Assembly (NCBI GenBank): GCA_051881615.1
Contig: JBJEQF010000029.1
Location: 32,168 to 96,167, forward strand
Source of the DNA: CAMFTQ01 sp051881615
GTDB lineage: Bacteria; Bacillota; Clostridia; Oscillospirales; Acutalibacteraceae
Direction: 5' to 3'
DNA length: 64,000 nt
Below are positions 7,918 through 17,291 of this stretch, one piece after another; within the stretch, counting starts at the first letter, position 1; the number at the start of each line of letters is the position of its first letter. Under the pieces are notes generated by a model. It ran no database searches and was not told the origin of the DNA. It saw only the letters and a list, made by a program, of their open reading frames with translations. The position numbers and the translations under genes are program-made.

Positions 7918-9039
7918 TTATTTGCCGAAATACATATAAACCTGACACTTGAGCATTCCGTTATAGAGCTTTCTGCGTTTGTCAGCCTTTGAGCCGAAGC
8001 ACCTTTCAAAATCGTCATCAGGAGAAATAATTGTGTAGCTCCAGCCCTTTTGCGGTGTGAACCTCTCGCCCATCACCTTGTATATTTCCTCAGCCTGCTT
8101 TACGTCAAGCATTCGCTCGCCGTATGGTGGGTTCGTGATAACTGTCCCCTTATCTGTTTGCTTTGTGAAGTCTGATATATCACGCTTTTCAAGGGTAATT
8201 CTGTCGGCTACGTGTGCCTTTTGTGCGTTTTCTCTTGCAATATTCAGAGAAATATCGTCAATATCATAGCCGATTGCTTTAAACTCGCAATCGTTGTTGA
8301 TAAGGTTTTTTGCTCTTTCTTTTTCTTCTGTCCACACATTTTTGGGAATCTGACTCCATTTTTCTGCCGAAAAGCTCCTATAAAGTCCCGGTGCGATATT
8401 TAAAGCCTTTAACGCTGCTTCAATAAGAATTGTGCCGCTTCCGCACATCGGGTCAATAACGCAGTGATTCGGGCGTACTCTTGACAAATCCACCATAGCC
8501 GCCGCCAGCGTTTCTTTAATCGGCGCATCGTTTGAATTTGCTCTGTAGCCGCGCTTGTGAAGTCCTGCTCCGCTTGTGTCGAGCATTATGCTTACTCTGT
8601 CCTTTAAAATGAGAAACTGAACCTGATGAACTGCTCCTGTTTCTTCAAACCAAGGGAGCATATATTTTTCTTTTAAACGCTCAACTATAGCCTTTTTGAT
8701 TATCTTCTGACAGGACGGAACACTTGCAAGCTTTGAGCTTAACGCTCTGCCTTTAACAGGGAATGCGTCTGTTTTTGATAAAAAATTCTCCCACGGAATA
8801 TTTTTGACGTTTTGGAACAAGTCCTCAAAGCTGTACGCATTAAATTCTGAAAGGAGTATCAGAATTCTTTCACTGTAGCGTGAGCATATGTTCGCCCTTG
8901 CAAGAATGTTGTAATCACCGCTGAAAAGCACTCTGCCGTTCTGTGCGGTTACCTCCTGGGCACCCATAAAGCGAAGCTCGTTTGCGACAAGTCCCTCAAG
9001 TCCGAGCAGGCAAGGCGCTGTGTATGTTAATTTTTCCAT
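7918..9039 (-). CDS. 23S rRNA guanine-N2 methyltransferase (RlmL/YpsC-like, THUMP domain)
   Basis: 373 residues from the ATG at 9037-9039, with GGAGGAG upstream. An N-terminal ferredoxin-like part and THUMP RNA-binding domain (first ~160 residues) precede a Rossmann methyltransferase domain with the SAM loop DPMCGSGTILIEAA and the catalytic NPPY in VITNPPYGERM. The family modifies guanine N2 in 23S rRNA. It is a single-domain (RlmL-type) version, without the RlmK half found in E. coli. A terminator hairpin separates it from hpf. Confidence 0.9.
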   Translation of the reverse strand: MEKLTYTAPCLLGLEGLVANELRFMGAQEVTAQNGRVLFSGDYNILARANICSRYSERILILLSEFNAYSFEDLFQNVKNIPWENFLSKTDAFPVKGRALSSKLASVPSCQKIIKKAIVERLKEKYMLPWFEETGAVHQVQFLILKDRVSIMLDTSGAGLHKRGYRANSNDAPIKETLAAAMVDLSRVRPNHCVIDPMCGSGTILIEAALKALNIAPGLYRSFSAEKWSQIPKNVWTEEKERAKNLINNDCEFKAIGYDIDDISLNIARENAQKAHVADRITLEKRDISDFTKQTDKGTVITNPPYGERMLDVKQAEEIYKVMGERFTPQKGWSYTIISPDDDFERCFGSKADKRRKLYNGMLKCQVYMYFGK

Positions 9040-9057
9040 AATCTCCTCCGCAAATAA

Positions 9058-9086
9058 GGGTACTAAGCGGTAAACACTTAGTACCC
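9058..9086 (-). terminator. Terminator after hpf
   Basis: Perfect 10-bp stem GGGTACTAAG / CTTAGTACCC with a 9-nt loop, in the gap between hpf and the downstream methyltransferase gene. The T run after it is weak. Confidence 0.65.
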
Positions 9087-9131
9087 TCAGGCTAAATTTC
9101 AATTATTTTTTGATTGCATATAAAGGCTAAT

Positions 9132-9665
9132 TTACTCTGTGTCAGCCTCTAAAAGTCCGTATGCTCCGTCATTTCTGCGATAAACAACATTTACAGCACC
9201 TGTGTCGGCATTTACAAACATATAAAAGCTGTGGTTTACCATATTCATCTGCAAAATTGCTTCATCAACGGTAACAGGCTTTAGCATAATCTGCTTTTTG
9301 CGCACTATCTCAAACTCTGTTTCCTCAATCTCTTCATCGGGTGTTGTAACGATTAAGTCATCAAGCGTACCCTCACGAAGTCTTTTACTAAGCTTTGTTT
9401 TATTTTTACGCAGCTTACCTGCGATAACATCTACCACTCTGTCGAGTGCATCGTTCATCTCAGGCATTGTGCTTTCTGCACGGTATACCATTGAATTGTC
9501 ACGAATTGTAACCTCGACTGTCTGTCGGTTCTTTTCAAGAGTAACTACTACGGCTGCCTGTGCGTCGTCAGAAAAAATCTTGTCAAACTTTGACAGCTTT
9601 TTCTCTACTCTCTCCTTAAAGTTATCTCTTAGGTTTACCTTTCTTGCTGTGTAAGTGATTTTCAT
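9132..9665 (-). CDS. hpf: Ribosome hibernation-promoting factor, long form
   Basis: 177 residues, matching the long HPF of Firmicutes. The N-terminal domain (MKITYTARKVNLRDNFKERV onward) binds the 30S decoding region. The C-terminal domain, beginning near VRKKQIMLKPVTVDEAILQM, makes the dimer contact that joins two ribosomes into 100S particles. The ribosome site is AGGAGG. It follows the yabR-type gene and ends at a hairpin terminator. Confidence 0.95.
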   Translation of the reverse strand: MKITYTARKVNLRDNFKERVEKKLSKFDKIFSDDAQAAVVVTLEKNRQTVEVTIRDNSMVYRAESTMPEMNDALDRVVDVIAGKLRKNKTKLSKRLREGTLDDLIVTTPDEEIEETEFEIVRKKQIMLKPVTVDEAILQMNMVNHSFYMFVNADTGAVNVVYRRNDGAYGLLEADTE

Positions 9666-9706
9666 ACGTTTACCTCCTTTGTAAAATATGAAGCTTCACA
9701 AATAAT

Positions 9707-10171
9707 TTATTTTCTGCCGTTGCCGTTACCTCTGCGGCTACCGCCACGGCCGTCTGCACCGTGTTGCTTAAGACCTGCCATTTTGTCCTCGCTTGTCTGC
9801 TTAAAGCGCTGCATCATATCCTCAAAGCTTGCGTTTGTTGTTTTCTGACTGCGCCACTCAAAATCACCCGGTGATGTCACCTTTGGAGCAGGTGCTTTTG
9901 CTCGCTTGAAGTTAGTGCGCTCCGGCTGTTTTTTCTTTTCAATAGCCTGCTTGATAGAGAGGCTGATTTTGCCGTTTTCTCCCAAAGAAATAACCTTTAC
10001 CTTTACTGTTTGTCCCTCTGTAACAAAATCCTTGATTTCGTTTACAAATGTAGGTGCAACCTCTGATATATGTACCATACCTGTACTGCCATCAGGCAAA
10101 TCAACAAATGCACCGAATTTTGTAATACCCGAAACCTTACCCTCTAAAACAGAACCTACCTCAAGCGCCAT
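9707..10171 (-). CDS. yabR: S1-domain RNA-binding protein (YabR-like)
   Basis: 154 residues. Residues 1-75 are a complete S1 domain (GSVLEGKVSGITKFGAFVDL, MVHISEV, GKISLSIKQA). The rest is a charged, low-complexity tail ending RGGSRRGNGNGRK. The position directly after the divIC-type gene matches the B. subtilis order yabQ-divIC-yabR. The exact role is unknown; RNA or ribosome binding is expected from the domain. Confidence 0.88.
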   Translation of the reverse strand: MALEVGSVLEGKVSGITKFGAFVDLPDGSTGMVHISEVAPTFVNEIKDFVTEGQTVKVKVISLGENGKISLSIKQAIEKKKQPERTNFKRAKAPAPKVTSPGDFEWRSQKTTNASFEDMMQRFKQTSEDKMAGLKQHGADGRGGSRRGNGNGRK

Positions 10172-10217
10172 ATTGTAAACTCCTTAAAAATAAAATGACC
10201 TATCCCTTTAATAATAT

Positions 10218-10592
10218 TTAATCACCTGATACAATTATAAAAACACGTTCATCGGGTTTGATATAGCCGTATATATCACGTGCTTCCTCTTCTATATATT
10301 CCGCTTTTTGCTCTTCGCTAAAATTGTTTACCTCTGACATTTCATCATTTTTAATCTCTTCAATAACAATTTCATCTCTAATCTTTTGCAGTTCTGCCTT
10401 TTTTGCTTCAATAGCGATCGACTGATTTACAAGTGTGATTACGGAATATACCGCAAAGCCGAAGATAACTAAATACAAAAGCCAGAAGTTTTTCTTTTTT
10501 TGCTTTTGCACCTTGACCTCTTTAAGGTCAGGTGAATTTTTTACAACATCCGAGTTGTTTTTACTCACAGAATTTTTTTCCATATTTCTCAT
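10218..10592 (-). CDS. divIC: Septum formation initiator, DivIC/FtsB family
   Basis: 124 residues: an N-terminal cytoplasmic tail rich in charged residues, one membrane helix (NFWLLYLVIFGFAVYSVITL), then a coiled coil with the family ending, ARDIYGYIKPDERVF. DivIC joins FtsL and DivIB in the divisome at the septum. Its place between yabQ and yabR is the conserved B. subtilis order. A second Met three residues in is a possible start. Confidence 0.88.
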   Translation of the reverse strand: MRNMEKNSVSKNNSDVVKNSPDLKEVKVQKQKKKNFWLLYLVIFGFAVYSVITLVNQSIAIEAKKAELQKIRDEIVIEEIKNDEMSEVNNFSEEQKAEYIEEEARDIYGYIKPDERVFIIVSGD

Positions 10593-10629
10593 ATTCTTCC
10601 TTTTTATACCAACTGATTAAAAAACCTTT

Positions 10630-11037
10630 TTATTCGTTCTTATTATACAATAAACCCCTCATTATTTTCAAGGGTTTTGTAATAACTTTTTTAAAAAAAT
10701 TTAGAATATAACCGACGGACTTTCTTGCCTTGCTTAATATATAAGCGAACAGCTTTTTTGTCACTGCGCCGACAGTAAAAAGCATTGCAAGAAAGCCTGT
10801 AAGCTCCCCTATACAAATAAACAGCCGAACTCTGCCGTTATTAAACGCAAGCGAAACTATAAAGGTTACAAGTGAGGCTGTAACCATAAAAATAATATCT
10901 GACGCTATGCAAAAGCTTTTGCTGTTTTTAAAGAGGATACGCAACAGCAAAAGCAACTCGTAAACTAAAAACAGTAATACTCCCGTCAACAGCGAATACA
11001 AAAAGACTGTTGAAAACTCCGTTGAAAAATACTGCAA
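10630..11037 (-). CDS. yabQ: Spore cortex biosynthesis protein YabQ
   Basis: About 135 residues with four or five membrane helices. The most likely start is TTG at 11035-11037, 5-6 nt after AGAGGTG; a GTG nine bases upstream is the other option. In B. subtilis YabQ lies in the outer forespore membrane and is needed for cortex synthesis. The identification rests on the conserved YabP-YabQ-DivIC order as much as on the hydrophobic pattern. Confidence 0.82.
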   Translation of the reverse strand: MQYFSTEFSTVFLYSLLTGVLLFLVYELLLLLRILFKNSKSFCIASDIIFMVTASLVTFIVSLAFNNGRVRLFICIGELTGFLAMLFTVGAVTKKLFAYILSKARKSVGYILNFFKKVITKPLKIMRGLLYNKNE

Positions 11038-11052
11038 AAGTAACACCTCTGT

Positions 11053-11325
11053 TTATTTGAACAATTTTGAAAGTATCCCCTTTTGCTGTGATGCTGTGTA
11101 CTGAAGCGAGCTAATACTTCCGTCAACCGTTACCTCGCCTGTTTCAAGCGACAGGCGGCTTATGTGCAGACTGCTCCCCTTAATTATAAGCTGTCCGTAG
11201 TCGGTAAAGACGTTGACTGTAAGCTCGTCAAAGCCTGCTACATCGGTGACTCCCGTGAGCGTCAACACGCTTCGGTTTTCAAGTATAAGTGAATGCGGTG
11301 ACATTTGCTTTTTTTGTTCAGACAT
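11053..11325 (-). CDS. yabP: Spore protein YabP (YabP/YqfC family)
   Basis: 90 residues from the ATG at 11323-11325, which has GGAGGA at ideal distance; the longer ORF start has no site. It has the family features: PHSLILENRSVLTLTGVTDV, then a beta-rich core with SLHISRLSLETGEVTVDG. YabP is a sporulation protein required for proper spore envelope or cortex assembly. It is 15 bp from yabQ. Confidence 0.9.
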   Translation of the reverse strand: MSEQKKQMSPHSLILENRSVLTLTGVTDVAGFDELTVNVFTDYGQLIIKGSSLHISRLSLETGEVTVDGSISSLQYTASQQKGILSKLFK

Positions 11326-11394
11326 AAAAAAATCCTCCATATAATTCATACGTTATGTATGATTATATGGAGAATTGCGTTTAAATATGATACC

Positions 11395-11634
11395 TTATAC
11401 AGGTCTGTACATTGAGCTTGCGTCCTCTTTTTTTGCAAACTCGTTTACAGCAGTCACAGCAACCCTTACGCTTCGTGTGCCGAGCGTTATCTCGATAACA
11501 TCATTAACCTTTACGTCATAGGACGCTCTGGCTGTTTTGCCGTTTACAAGAACCTTGCCGGCGTCACAGGCTTCGTTAGCTACTGTTCTTCTTTTTACAA
11601 GGCGTGAAACCTTCAGATATTTATCAAGACGCAT
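11395..11634 (-). CDS. rqcP: S4-domain RNA-binding protein (RqcP/YabO)
   Basis: 79 residues from the ATG at 11632-11634, with AAAGGAAG upstream. It is a single S4 domain: MRLDKYLKVSRLVKRR, then DAGKVLVNGKTARASYDVKV. RqcP (YabO) binds 50S subunits and works with RqcH in adding alanine tails to stalled nascent chains. Its place between hup and yabP matches the yab cluster. Confidence 0.92.
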   Translation of the reverse strand: MRLDKYLKVSRLVKRRTVANEACDAGKVLVNGKTARASYDVKVNDVIEITLGTRSVRVAVTAVNEFAKKEDASSMYRPV

Positions 11635-11665
11635 TGTATGACTTCCTTTACACAAATAAAGTTAA

Positions 11666-11941
11666 TTACTTGTTTACAGTTTCTTTGAACTGTCTGCCTG
11701 CCTTGAATGCAGGAACCTTTGAAGCAGGGATTTCGATTGAGTTGCCTGTTCTTGGGTCACAGCCTGTTCTTGCGTTTCTTGTGCGCTGTTCAAATGTGCC
11801 GAAGCCTACGATCTGAATTTTATCGCCTGCTGCTACTGTTTCAACGATTGTGTCGATAACAGCTGAAACCGCCTTTTCAGCATCTTTCTTTGAAATACCA
11901 CTTTTTTCTGCTACTGATGCGATAAGCTCTGTCTTGTTCAT
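11666..11941 (-). CDS. hup: HU-family DNA-binding protein
   Basis: 91 residues, the standard length. Starts MNKTELIASVAEKSGISKKD and carries the DNA-binding arm with GFGTFEQRTRNARTGCDPRT and the C-terminal VPAFKAGRQFKETV. It is a dimeric nucleoid protein that bends DNA. GGAGG precedes the start. It lies between mazG and rqcP, a common arrangement in Clostridia. Confidence 0.97.
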   Translation of the reverse strand: MNKTELIASVAEKSGISKKDAEKAVSAVIDTIVETVAAGDKIQIVGFGTFEQRTRNARTGCDPRTGNSIEIPASKVPAFKAGRQFKETVNK

Positions 11942-11974
11942 TTAATAATCCTCCAAAATAAAAATAATTTTAAT

Positions 11975-12760
11975 TTATTTAACTTCATCCCACAGGGAAT
12001 CGAGTTGCGTGATTGCTGCCGATTTCATATCGATATTACGCTCTGCTGCAAGCTTTTCTACCTTTTTGAAGCGGCTTATGAATTTGTCGCAGGCATCGTA
12101 AAGTGCTTTTTCGCTGTCAACCTTTATAAAGCGTGAAACGTTGACTACAGAGAAAAGCAGATCGCCAAGCTCCTCTGCCTGATTTTCTTTATCACTGTCA
12201 GCTATTGCCTCTTTCAGCTCGCAAAGCTCTTCTGCTACCTTATCTAATGCACCGCTTACATCTTCCCAGTCAAAGCCTGATTTTGCGGCTTTTTTCTGAA
12301 CCTTTTCACTGCGCATAAGCGACGGCAGAGAGCGTGAAACGCTGTCCATAGCGTCTGACTGTGATTTTTGGGATTTTGTCTGCATTTTTATATTATCCCA
12401 GTTTTCAAGCACCTTATCGGTTGTATCTGCTACTGTGTCTGAAAAAACGTGCGGATGACGGACAATCAGCTTTTTGCAGATGCCGTCGCATACGTCGTCA
12501 ATATTAAAGCTGTTCTTTTCGCTTTCCATTTCTGCGTGGAAAACTACCTGAAGCAAAACATCACCAAGCTCTTCTTTTAAAAGCTCCTCATTTTCTGTAT
12601 CGATAGCCTCAATGACCTCATACGTTTCCTCAATAAAATTACTGCGGATTGACTTATGAGTCTGCTCTCTGTCCCACGGACAGCCGCCCGGAGCACGTAA
12701 AAGCTTCATTATGCTTATCAGGTCTTCAAATTTGTAGCTTTCTTTTTGAACAAAAGACAA
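11975..12760 (-). CDS. mazG: Nucleoside triphosphate pyrophosphohydrolase MazG
   Basis: 261 residues with two MazG domains: the first with GGCPWDREQTHKSI and EETYEVIEAI, the second with EELCELKEAI and EELGDLLFSV. It hydrolyses non-canonical or excess NTPs to monophosphates. The start is TTG with GGAGGAAG upstream. The B. subtilis homologue YabN carries an extra N-terminal methylase-like domain, which is absent here. It lies between spoVB and hup. Confidence 0.93.
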   Translation of the reverse strand: MSFVQKESYKFEDLISIMKLLRAPGGCPWDREQTHKSIRSNFIEETYEVIEAIDTENEELLKEELGDVLLQVVFHAEMESEKNSFNIDDVCDGICKKLIVRHPHVFSDTVADTTDKVLENWDNIKMQTKSQKSQSDAMDSVSRSLPSLMRSEKVQKKAAKSGFDWEDVSGALDKVAEELCELKEAIADSDKENQAEELGDLLFSVVNVSRFIKVDSEKALYDACDKFISRFKKVEKLAAERNIDMKSAAITQLDSLWDEVK

Positions 12761-12816
12761 AACGACTTCCTCCGTTTTTTACAAACAGTATTAACATTCA
12801 AAATGCAAGGCTTATT

Positions 12817-14622
12817 TTACCTCAACATTTTACATTTTTCAAGTAGCTTTACGATTTTTTCACCTTTTGGTAAGAAATTTAGCTCATTTGCTGTAAAAGT
12901 GCGCAATAACAGTAAAGATATTATATAAAATAATACCGCTGTTACTACTGAAATCAGCAATGCCGGTACTAATGGAAGCACCCTTGATGTAAGGCTGTAA
13001 GCCAGATATGCGCAAACACCGCAAATTACAGCCGACAAAAACGGCTTAATTACCGTAGATAAAAAGTCGGGAATTACACCGGAATTTTTGACAAGCTGGT
13101 AAATGCCTGCCGCACAGATAAGGATATAAGCCAGCAAGGAGCCGACAGCCGCACCCACGATATTTATTTCTATTACGCTTACAAAAAGGTAGTTGATGAG
13201 CAGTTTTATAATCATACCAACCGAAAAAAGCTTTAGCGGCAAATCTGTTCTGCCTACTCCCTGAAGCATACTGCAAATTGGCGTACTGCAGGCGATGAAT
13301 ATTACAGAAATACCCATAACGCTTAAAACCTTTGCGCCGAAGGTGGTTATTACCTCGTCAAAATACACCACTGATATTATCGGCTTTGCAAGCACAAACA
13401 GTCCTAAGCCTGCCGGAAATGTCACCATTGTAGTGAGCTTTAAAACTGTTTCTATTGAAAACTTCAGCTCTTTTTTGTTGCCCTTTGTATAAGCCGCCGT
13501 TACATTCGGCATAGCAGACGTACCGAACGCCTGAGTCAGAGCCGTTACAATCTGCATAAAGGTAAGACTGCACGAATAACATCCCCACAGTGCTGTCTGA
13601 ATTGTAATTTTGCTTGTATCTCCGCCCGGAAGAACTGCGTCGGCAGGTATTGTGTCGTCAAGCATACCGCCGAATTGTGCAAGAAGCGCTTCGCGGTTAT
13701 TTATGGCTGTATTAAACAGGACATTCTGAATAATAGCCATATCAATAAGTCCCGTTACGCTCATTAAAAGTGCGGCAAGACCGATGGGAACGGCTGTTTT
13801 GATAAGCTTTGCAAGTGTTTCTCTTTTGCTTATGGCGTCTATTGAATTTTCGTAATACTCCTTTGGTATGCCGTCACCCTTTATTTTAAATCTCAGCCAT
13901 AAATACAAAAACGCAAACAGACTGCCTAAAACTATACCGCAGATAGCACCCGACACAGAAAATGAAATTAACGTGTTGAGTGCGTCTGATTCGGATTTAA
14001 AGGTTAGTCCGAAAATCGTGCCTGAGTCCTTGTACTGTGCAAGTCCTGTATTCATAACTATGTATGCAAATACAAGACCGAGCACAAGCTTTGTTACGGC
14101 TTCTATAACCTCTGATACGGCTGTCGGAACCATATTTCTCGTGCCTTCAAAATAACCTCTGTAAATAGACACAAGACAGCCTGTTATGATAATGGGCGAA
14201 AGCGTAAGCACAGGGTAAATGGCATACGGCGACTGAATGAGCTTAACATACCAGAAGCTTGAGCCTACCATTATCAAAAAGCAGACAATACCCATAAGCG
14301 CAAAAAGCGGCTTTGAGAGGCTGTGAATTCTGCGTGTGTCCTTATATCTGCCTTGTGTGGTGCTTTCTGAAATAAGACGTGAAACGGCTATGGGCAGACC
14401 GGCCGAGGCTACCGTAAAGAGTACGTTGTAAATCTCGTAGGCGTTGCTTAAAAGTCCTGCGCCGATTGATGCGTATTCTCCGCCTAATGTGCTGTAAACA
14501 TTAGTGATAAGGATTTTATATAAAAAGCCTATCAGCTTTACAACAATCATACTGATGCTTAAAACTGCGGCACCCTTTAAAAAGGAGCGAGATGAGTTCC
14601 CCTTTGAGTTATCTATGGACAA
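12817..14622 (-). CDS. SpoVB/YabM-like MOP-family flippase
   Basis: 601 residues with about 14 membrane helices, of the polysaccharide-flippase (MATE/MOP) superfamily. Typical stretches are FLKGAAVLSISMIVVKLIGF at the N-terminus, YRGYFEGTRNMVPTAVSEVI and the late SMLQGVGRTDLPLKL. SpoVB moves lipid-linked precursors during spore cortex synthesis; YabM is its paralogue at this locus in Bacillus. The start is TTG after AGGTGAT. It is the first gene of the yab cluster here; spoVT is not next to it. Confidence 0.85.
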   Translation of the reverse strand: MSIDNSKGNSSRSFLKGAAVLSISMIVVKLIGFLYKILITNVYSTLGGEYASIGAGLLSNAYEIYNVLFTVASAGLPIAVSRLISESTTQGRYKDTRRIHSLSKPLFALMGIVCFLIMVGSSFWYVKLIQSPYAIYPVLTLSPIIITGCLVSIYRGYFEGTRNMVPTAVSEVIEAVTKLVLGLVFAYIVMNTGLAQYKDSGTIFGLTFKSESDALNTLISFSVSGAICGIVLGSLFAFLYLWLRFKIKGDGIPKEYYENSIDAISKRETLAKLIKTAVPIGLAALLMSVTGLIDMAIIQNVLFNTAINNREALLAQFGGMLDDTIPADAVLPGGDTSKITIQTALWGCYSCSLTFMQIVTALTQAFGTSAMPNVTAAYTKGNKKELKFSIETVLKLTTMVTFPAGLGLFVLAKPIISVVYFDEVITTFGAKVLSVMGISVIFIACSTPICSMLQGVGRTDLPLKLFSVGMIIKLLINYLFVSVIEINIVGAAVGSLLAYILICAAGIYQLVKNSGVIPDFLSTVIKPFLSAVICGVCAYLAYSLTSRVLPLVPALLISVVTAVLFYIISLLLLRTFTANELNFLPKGEKIVKLLEKCKMLR

Positions 14623-14650
14623 GTTTTATCACCTATTTTAAAAGTTTGTT

Positions 14651-15091
14651 TTAGTCTGCCTGATTTATTTCTGTGGCAAACTCAATATCCTCTTCTGTTA
14701 CAGCAGACTGCCCGTATCCTGTTTTGTCCTCTTTGCCGAGCTTTTCTCCGCATTTATTACAGAAGGCTGAATCCTTGTCAAGCTCTGCCTTGCATACAGG
14801 GCAGATAATCTTATTCCTTGTCTTTGCAATAAGGCTTTTTGTTGCTTCTAATTCATCAAAGAGAGAATCAAGCTCGTCTGCAATTCTTGCAGGTACAGTT
14901 CCCTTTGGCAGGTCTGACCTGAAGGCTTTGTAGATTTCAAGCCCTAACTCCTCATACTTTTTTGAAATTGAGTTTTCGATGCCTGCTTCTGTAATTTTAA
15001 GCTTTGATACATCAATAAAACTTTCTGCTTTTTTGCCTACGGCTGATGCAGCCGCCTTTGCGTTTACTACTGCGTCGTCAAAGATTCCCAT
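14651..15091 (-). CDS. Zinc-ribbon protein with coiled-coil N-terminus
   Basis: 146 residues. The first ~95 are helical, with heptad-like charge patterning. A zinc ribbon follows (CPVCKAELDKDSAFCNKCGE, two CxxC pairs) and an acidic tail. No enzyme motif is seen. Function unknown; such proteins often act as small regulatory or scaffold factors. It lies between hemZ and the flippase gene, same strand. Confidence 0.7.
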   Translation of the reverse strand: MGIFDDAVVNAKAAASAVGKKAESFIDVSKLKITEAGIENSISKKYEELGLEIYKAFRSDLPKGTVPARIADELDSLFDELEATKSLIAKTRNKIICPVCKAELDKDSAFCNKCGEKLGKEDKTGYGQSAVTEEDIEFATEINQAD

Positions 15092-15161
15092 AAAACATCT
15101 TCCTTCCTGATATTATATATTTGATTATAGCACCGACATGTGTGTTGTTCAAGCGAGATTT

Positions 15162-16604
15162 TTATTTTAAGTAAAATTCTTTTATTGCGTCTTTTCTTTT
15201 CATAAGCTCGTTAAAGCGTGTGTTATATTCATATGGGTATTTGTGGTTAAATATACGAACAAGCTGTTCGCTTTTGTATCTTTTCAGCTTTGTAACTGCA
15301 CCTGCTCCGCAGGCTAAAACGGTGTGCGTTTCGTCCATTACATACACGTTGTAAAGTCCCTCACTGCCTTTTTTTGACCAGCCTGTGTTTTCAAGGTTTC
15401 CTGTCATTCTGCTCTGTCTGTAAAGGTAGTACGGTAAGTATGCGCATTGTGTGAGCTTTTCGTTTGAATAATCTATCATTTCACAGGCTCTTATTGAATC
15501 GTCCTTATAAAGCCGTACGCCCTGACCTGTTAAATCTGAGCTTCGCTTCATAGAAAGCGTGTGAACCGTTATGCTCTTTGGTTCAAGGTTACAAACGGTA
15601 TCGAGCGTATATTTAAAGCTTTGCACCGTATCTGTCGGCAAGCCTGCTATTAAATCCATATTTATATGCTCAAAGCCGACACTTTTTGCAAGGTTATATG
15701 CATCTATCGACTGCTGTGCCGTATGCTGTCTGCCGATAGTTCTAAGCACATCGTCATTTAGCGTCTGCGGATTTATGCTTATTCTGTCTGCGTTGTTTTT
15801 AAGAATTACTCTTAGCTTTTCTTCTGTTATCGTGTCGGGTCTGCCTGCTTCTACGGTAAATTCACGACAGGTGGAAAGGTCGAAGCATTCATTTACTGTT
15901 GTTAAAATCATATCAAGCTGCTCAGCTGTAATTGCTGTCGGAGTACCGCCGCCCATATAGACTGTTTCAAGCTTTAGTCCCAGATCATTTGCAATCTGCG
16001 CCGTATATTGCAATTCTTTGCACAAAAGCTCTGTGTACGGCTGCATTAAGTGCTTTGCCTTTTCCACCGACTGCGAAACAAACGAGCAATAGCTGCAGCG
16101 TGTCGGGCAAAACGGTATTGAGATATACAGGCTGAACGATTTTTCTGTTGAGAGAGAAATTATGCTCTTTTCGATTTTTTCTGTTTTTTGCGCTAAGGCA
16201 ATTTTTTTGTCGCTGACGTAAAGCTGTTCTCTGAAATATTTTTCAGCTTTTTCTGCGCCGTCGCTTTCAATCAGTCTGCGCAAGAGCTTTATCGGGCGAA
16301 CGCCTGTTAGTATTCCCCAAGGCTGATTGATACCGCTGAAATCCGACAACAGCTTATACAGAAGCTGAGCCATAAAAAGCTCGTTTTTGTCGTCAGCATC
16401 GGACTTTTGACAGGTAAGCGTATTTTTGTAGTCGTTTATACAGACGGTGACCGTTATATTTTCGTTTTTCTCTGTATAAATATACGGAGCTATAAAGCCT
16501 TTATCCTGCGTATTTATAACGGTAATTTTCTCGTTTGGGAAAAACACTCTTGTTAAATTTTCAAGCTCGTAGTGAAAGCTGTGGTTATTTATATATAAAT
16601 TCAT
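15162..16604 (-). CDS. hemZ: Radical SAM coproporphyrinogen dehydrogenase-like protein HemZ
   Basis: 480 residues. The radical SAM cluster motif is PFCPTRCSYCSF, with Cys166, Cys170 and Cys173 in CxxxCxxC spacing. It is followed by YMGGGTPTAI and the VEAGRPDTIT segment of the HemN/HemZ family, and preceded by the ~150-residue N-terminal extension typical of HemZ. Homologues oxidise coproporphyrinogen III, but many HemZ proteins in organisms without full haem synthesis have an unproven role. No haem genes are nearby. It overlaps no neighbour; the MBL gene is 19 bp upstream. Confidence 0.88.
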   Translation of the reverse strand: MNLYINNHSFHYELENLTRVFFPNEKITVINTQDKGFIAPYIYTEKNENITVTVCINDYKNTLTCQKSDADDKNELFMAQLLYKLLSDFSGINQPWGILTGVRPIKLLRRLIESDGAEKAEKYFREQLYVSDKKIALAQKTEKIEKSIISLSTEKSFSLYISIPFCPTRCSYCSFVSQSVEKAKHLMQPYTELLCKELQYTAQIANDLGLKLETVYMGGGTPTAITAEQLDMILTTVNECFDLSTCREFTVEAGRPDTITEEKLRVILKNNADRISINPQTLNDDVLRTIGRQHTAQQSIDAYNLAKSVGFEHINMDLIAGLPTDTVQSFKYTLDTVCNLEPKSITVHTLSMKRSSDLTGQGVRLYKDDSIRACEMIDYSNEKLTQCAYLPYYLYRQSRMTGNLENTGWSKKGSEGLYNVYVMDETHTVLACGAGAVTKLKRYKSEQLVRIFNHKYPYEYNTRFNELMKRKDAIKEFYLK

Positions 16605-16623
16605 AAAAATACCTTGATTAAAA

Positions 16624-17268
16624 TTATTCTGACAAATAAATATCCATCGACATATATGGGTTTGTCATTTTTTCGTTAAAAAGTGTTGAAAACCCGCCGT
16701 GTCCGGGATATACGTCATAATTTTTTGTGAGCGACTTAAGCCTTTGAACAGATTTCATCATTGACACAGTGTCGGAGGTGGGAAGATCTGTTCTGCCTAT
16801 ACTGCCGCTAAAGAGCGTGTCGCCTGTAATAATTGAATTGTCAAAAATATAACAGCCGCCGCCGATAGTGTGTCCGGGGGTATGGATAAAGGTAATTTCG
16901 GTTTCTCCCAGCATAACGGTATCACCGTCATCAAGCAGAATATCGGGTATAAATGGCTTTATTTCTTCTCTGCCGACCTTATATGACAGGTTAAGCTGTG
17001 AATCACTGCAAAAATCCTTTTCTGACTTACCTATTACAATTTTTGCACCTAATTTTTCTGCAAGCTGTTTTGCCTTGCCGATGTGGTCGAAGTGACCGTG
17101 CGTGAGCAGAATGTATTTAACCTCGCCGCCGAAATCTTTAATATCACAGAGCATTTGCTCTGATATGTCGCCGGGGTCGACTATAGCCATATCTTTCGTT
17201 TTATTGTCACACAGTAAAAAGCTGTTAGTTCCTATTTCTGTGACAACGTAGGATTTTATCTGAAGCAT
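16624..17268 (-). CDS. MBL-fold metallohydrolase (glyoxalase II-like)
   Basis: 214 residues. The metal site THGHFDH (His57, His59, Asp61, His62) is intact, followed by HTPGHTIGG and GDTLFSGSIGRTDLP, which place it in the hydroxyacylglutathione-hydrolase-like subfamily common in Firmicutes. The substrate is probably a thioester or lactone; without glutathione in most Clostridia, the name glyoxalase II should not be taken literally. It is in a run with dtd and relA, a conserved neighbourhood. Confidence 0.88.
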   Translation of the reverse strand: MLQIKSYVVTEIGTNSFLLCDNKTKDMAIVDPGDISEQMLCDIKDFGGEVKYILLTHGHFDHIGKAKQLAEKLGAKIVIGKSEKDFCSDSQLNLSYKVGREEIKPFIPDILLDDGDTVMLGETEITFIHTPGHTIGGGCYIFDNSIITGDTLFSGSIGRTDLPTSDTVSMMKSVQRLKSLTKNYDVYPGHGGFSTLFNEKMTNPYMSMDIYLSE

Positions 17269-17291
17269 TTTTATTACCCTTTCAAAACAAA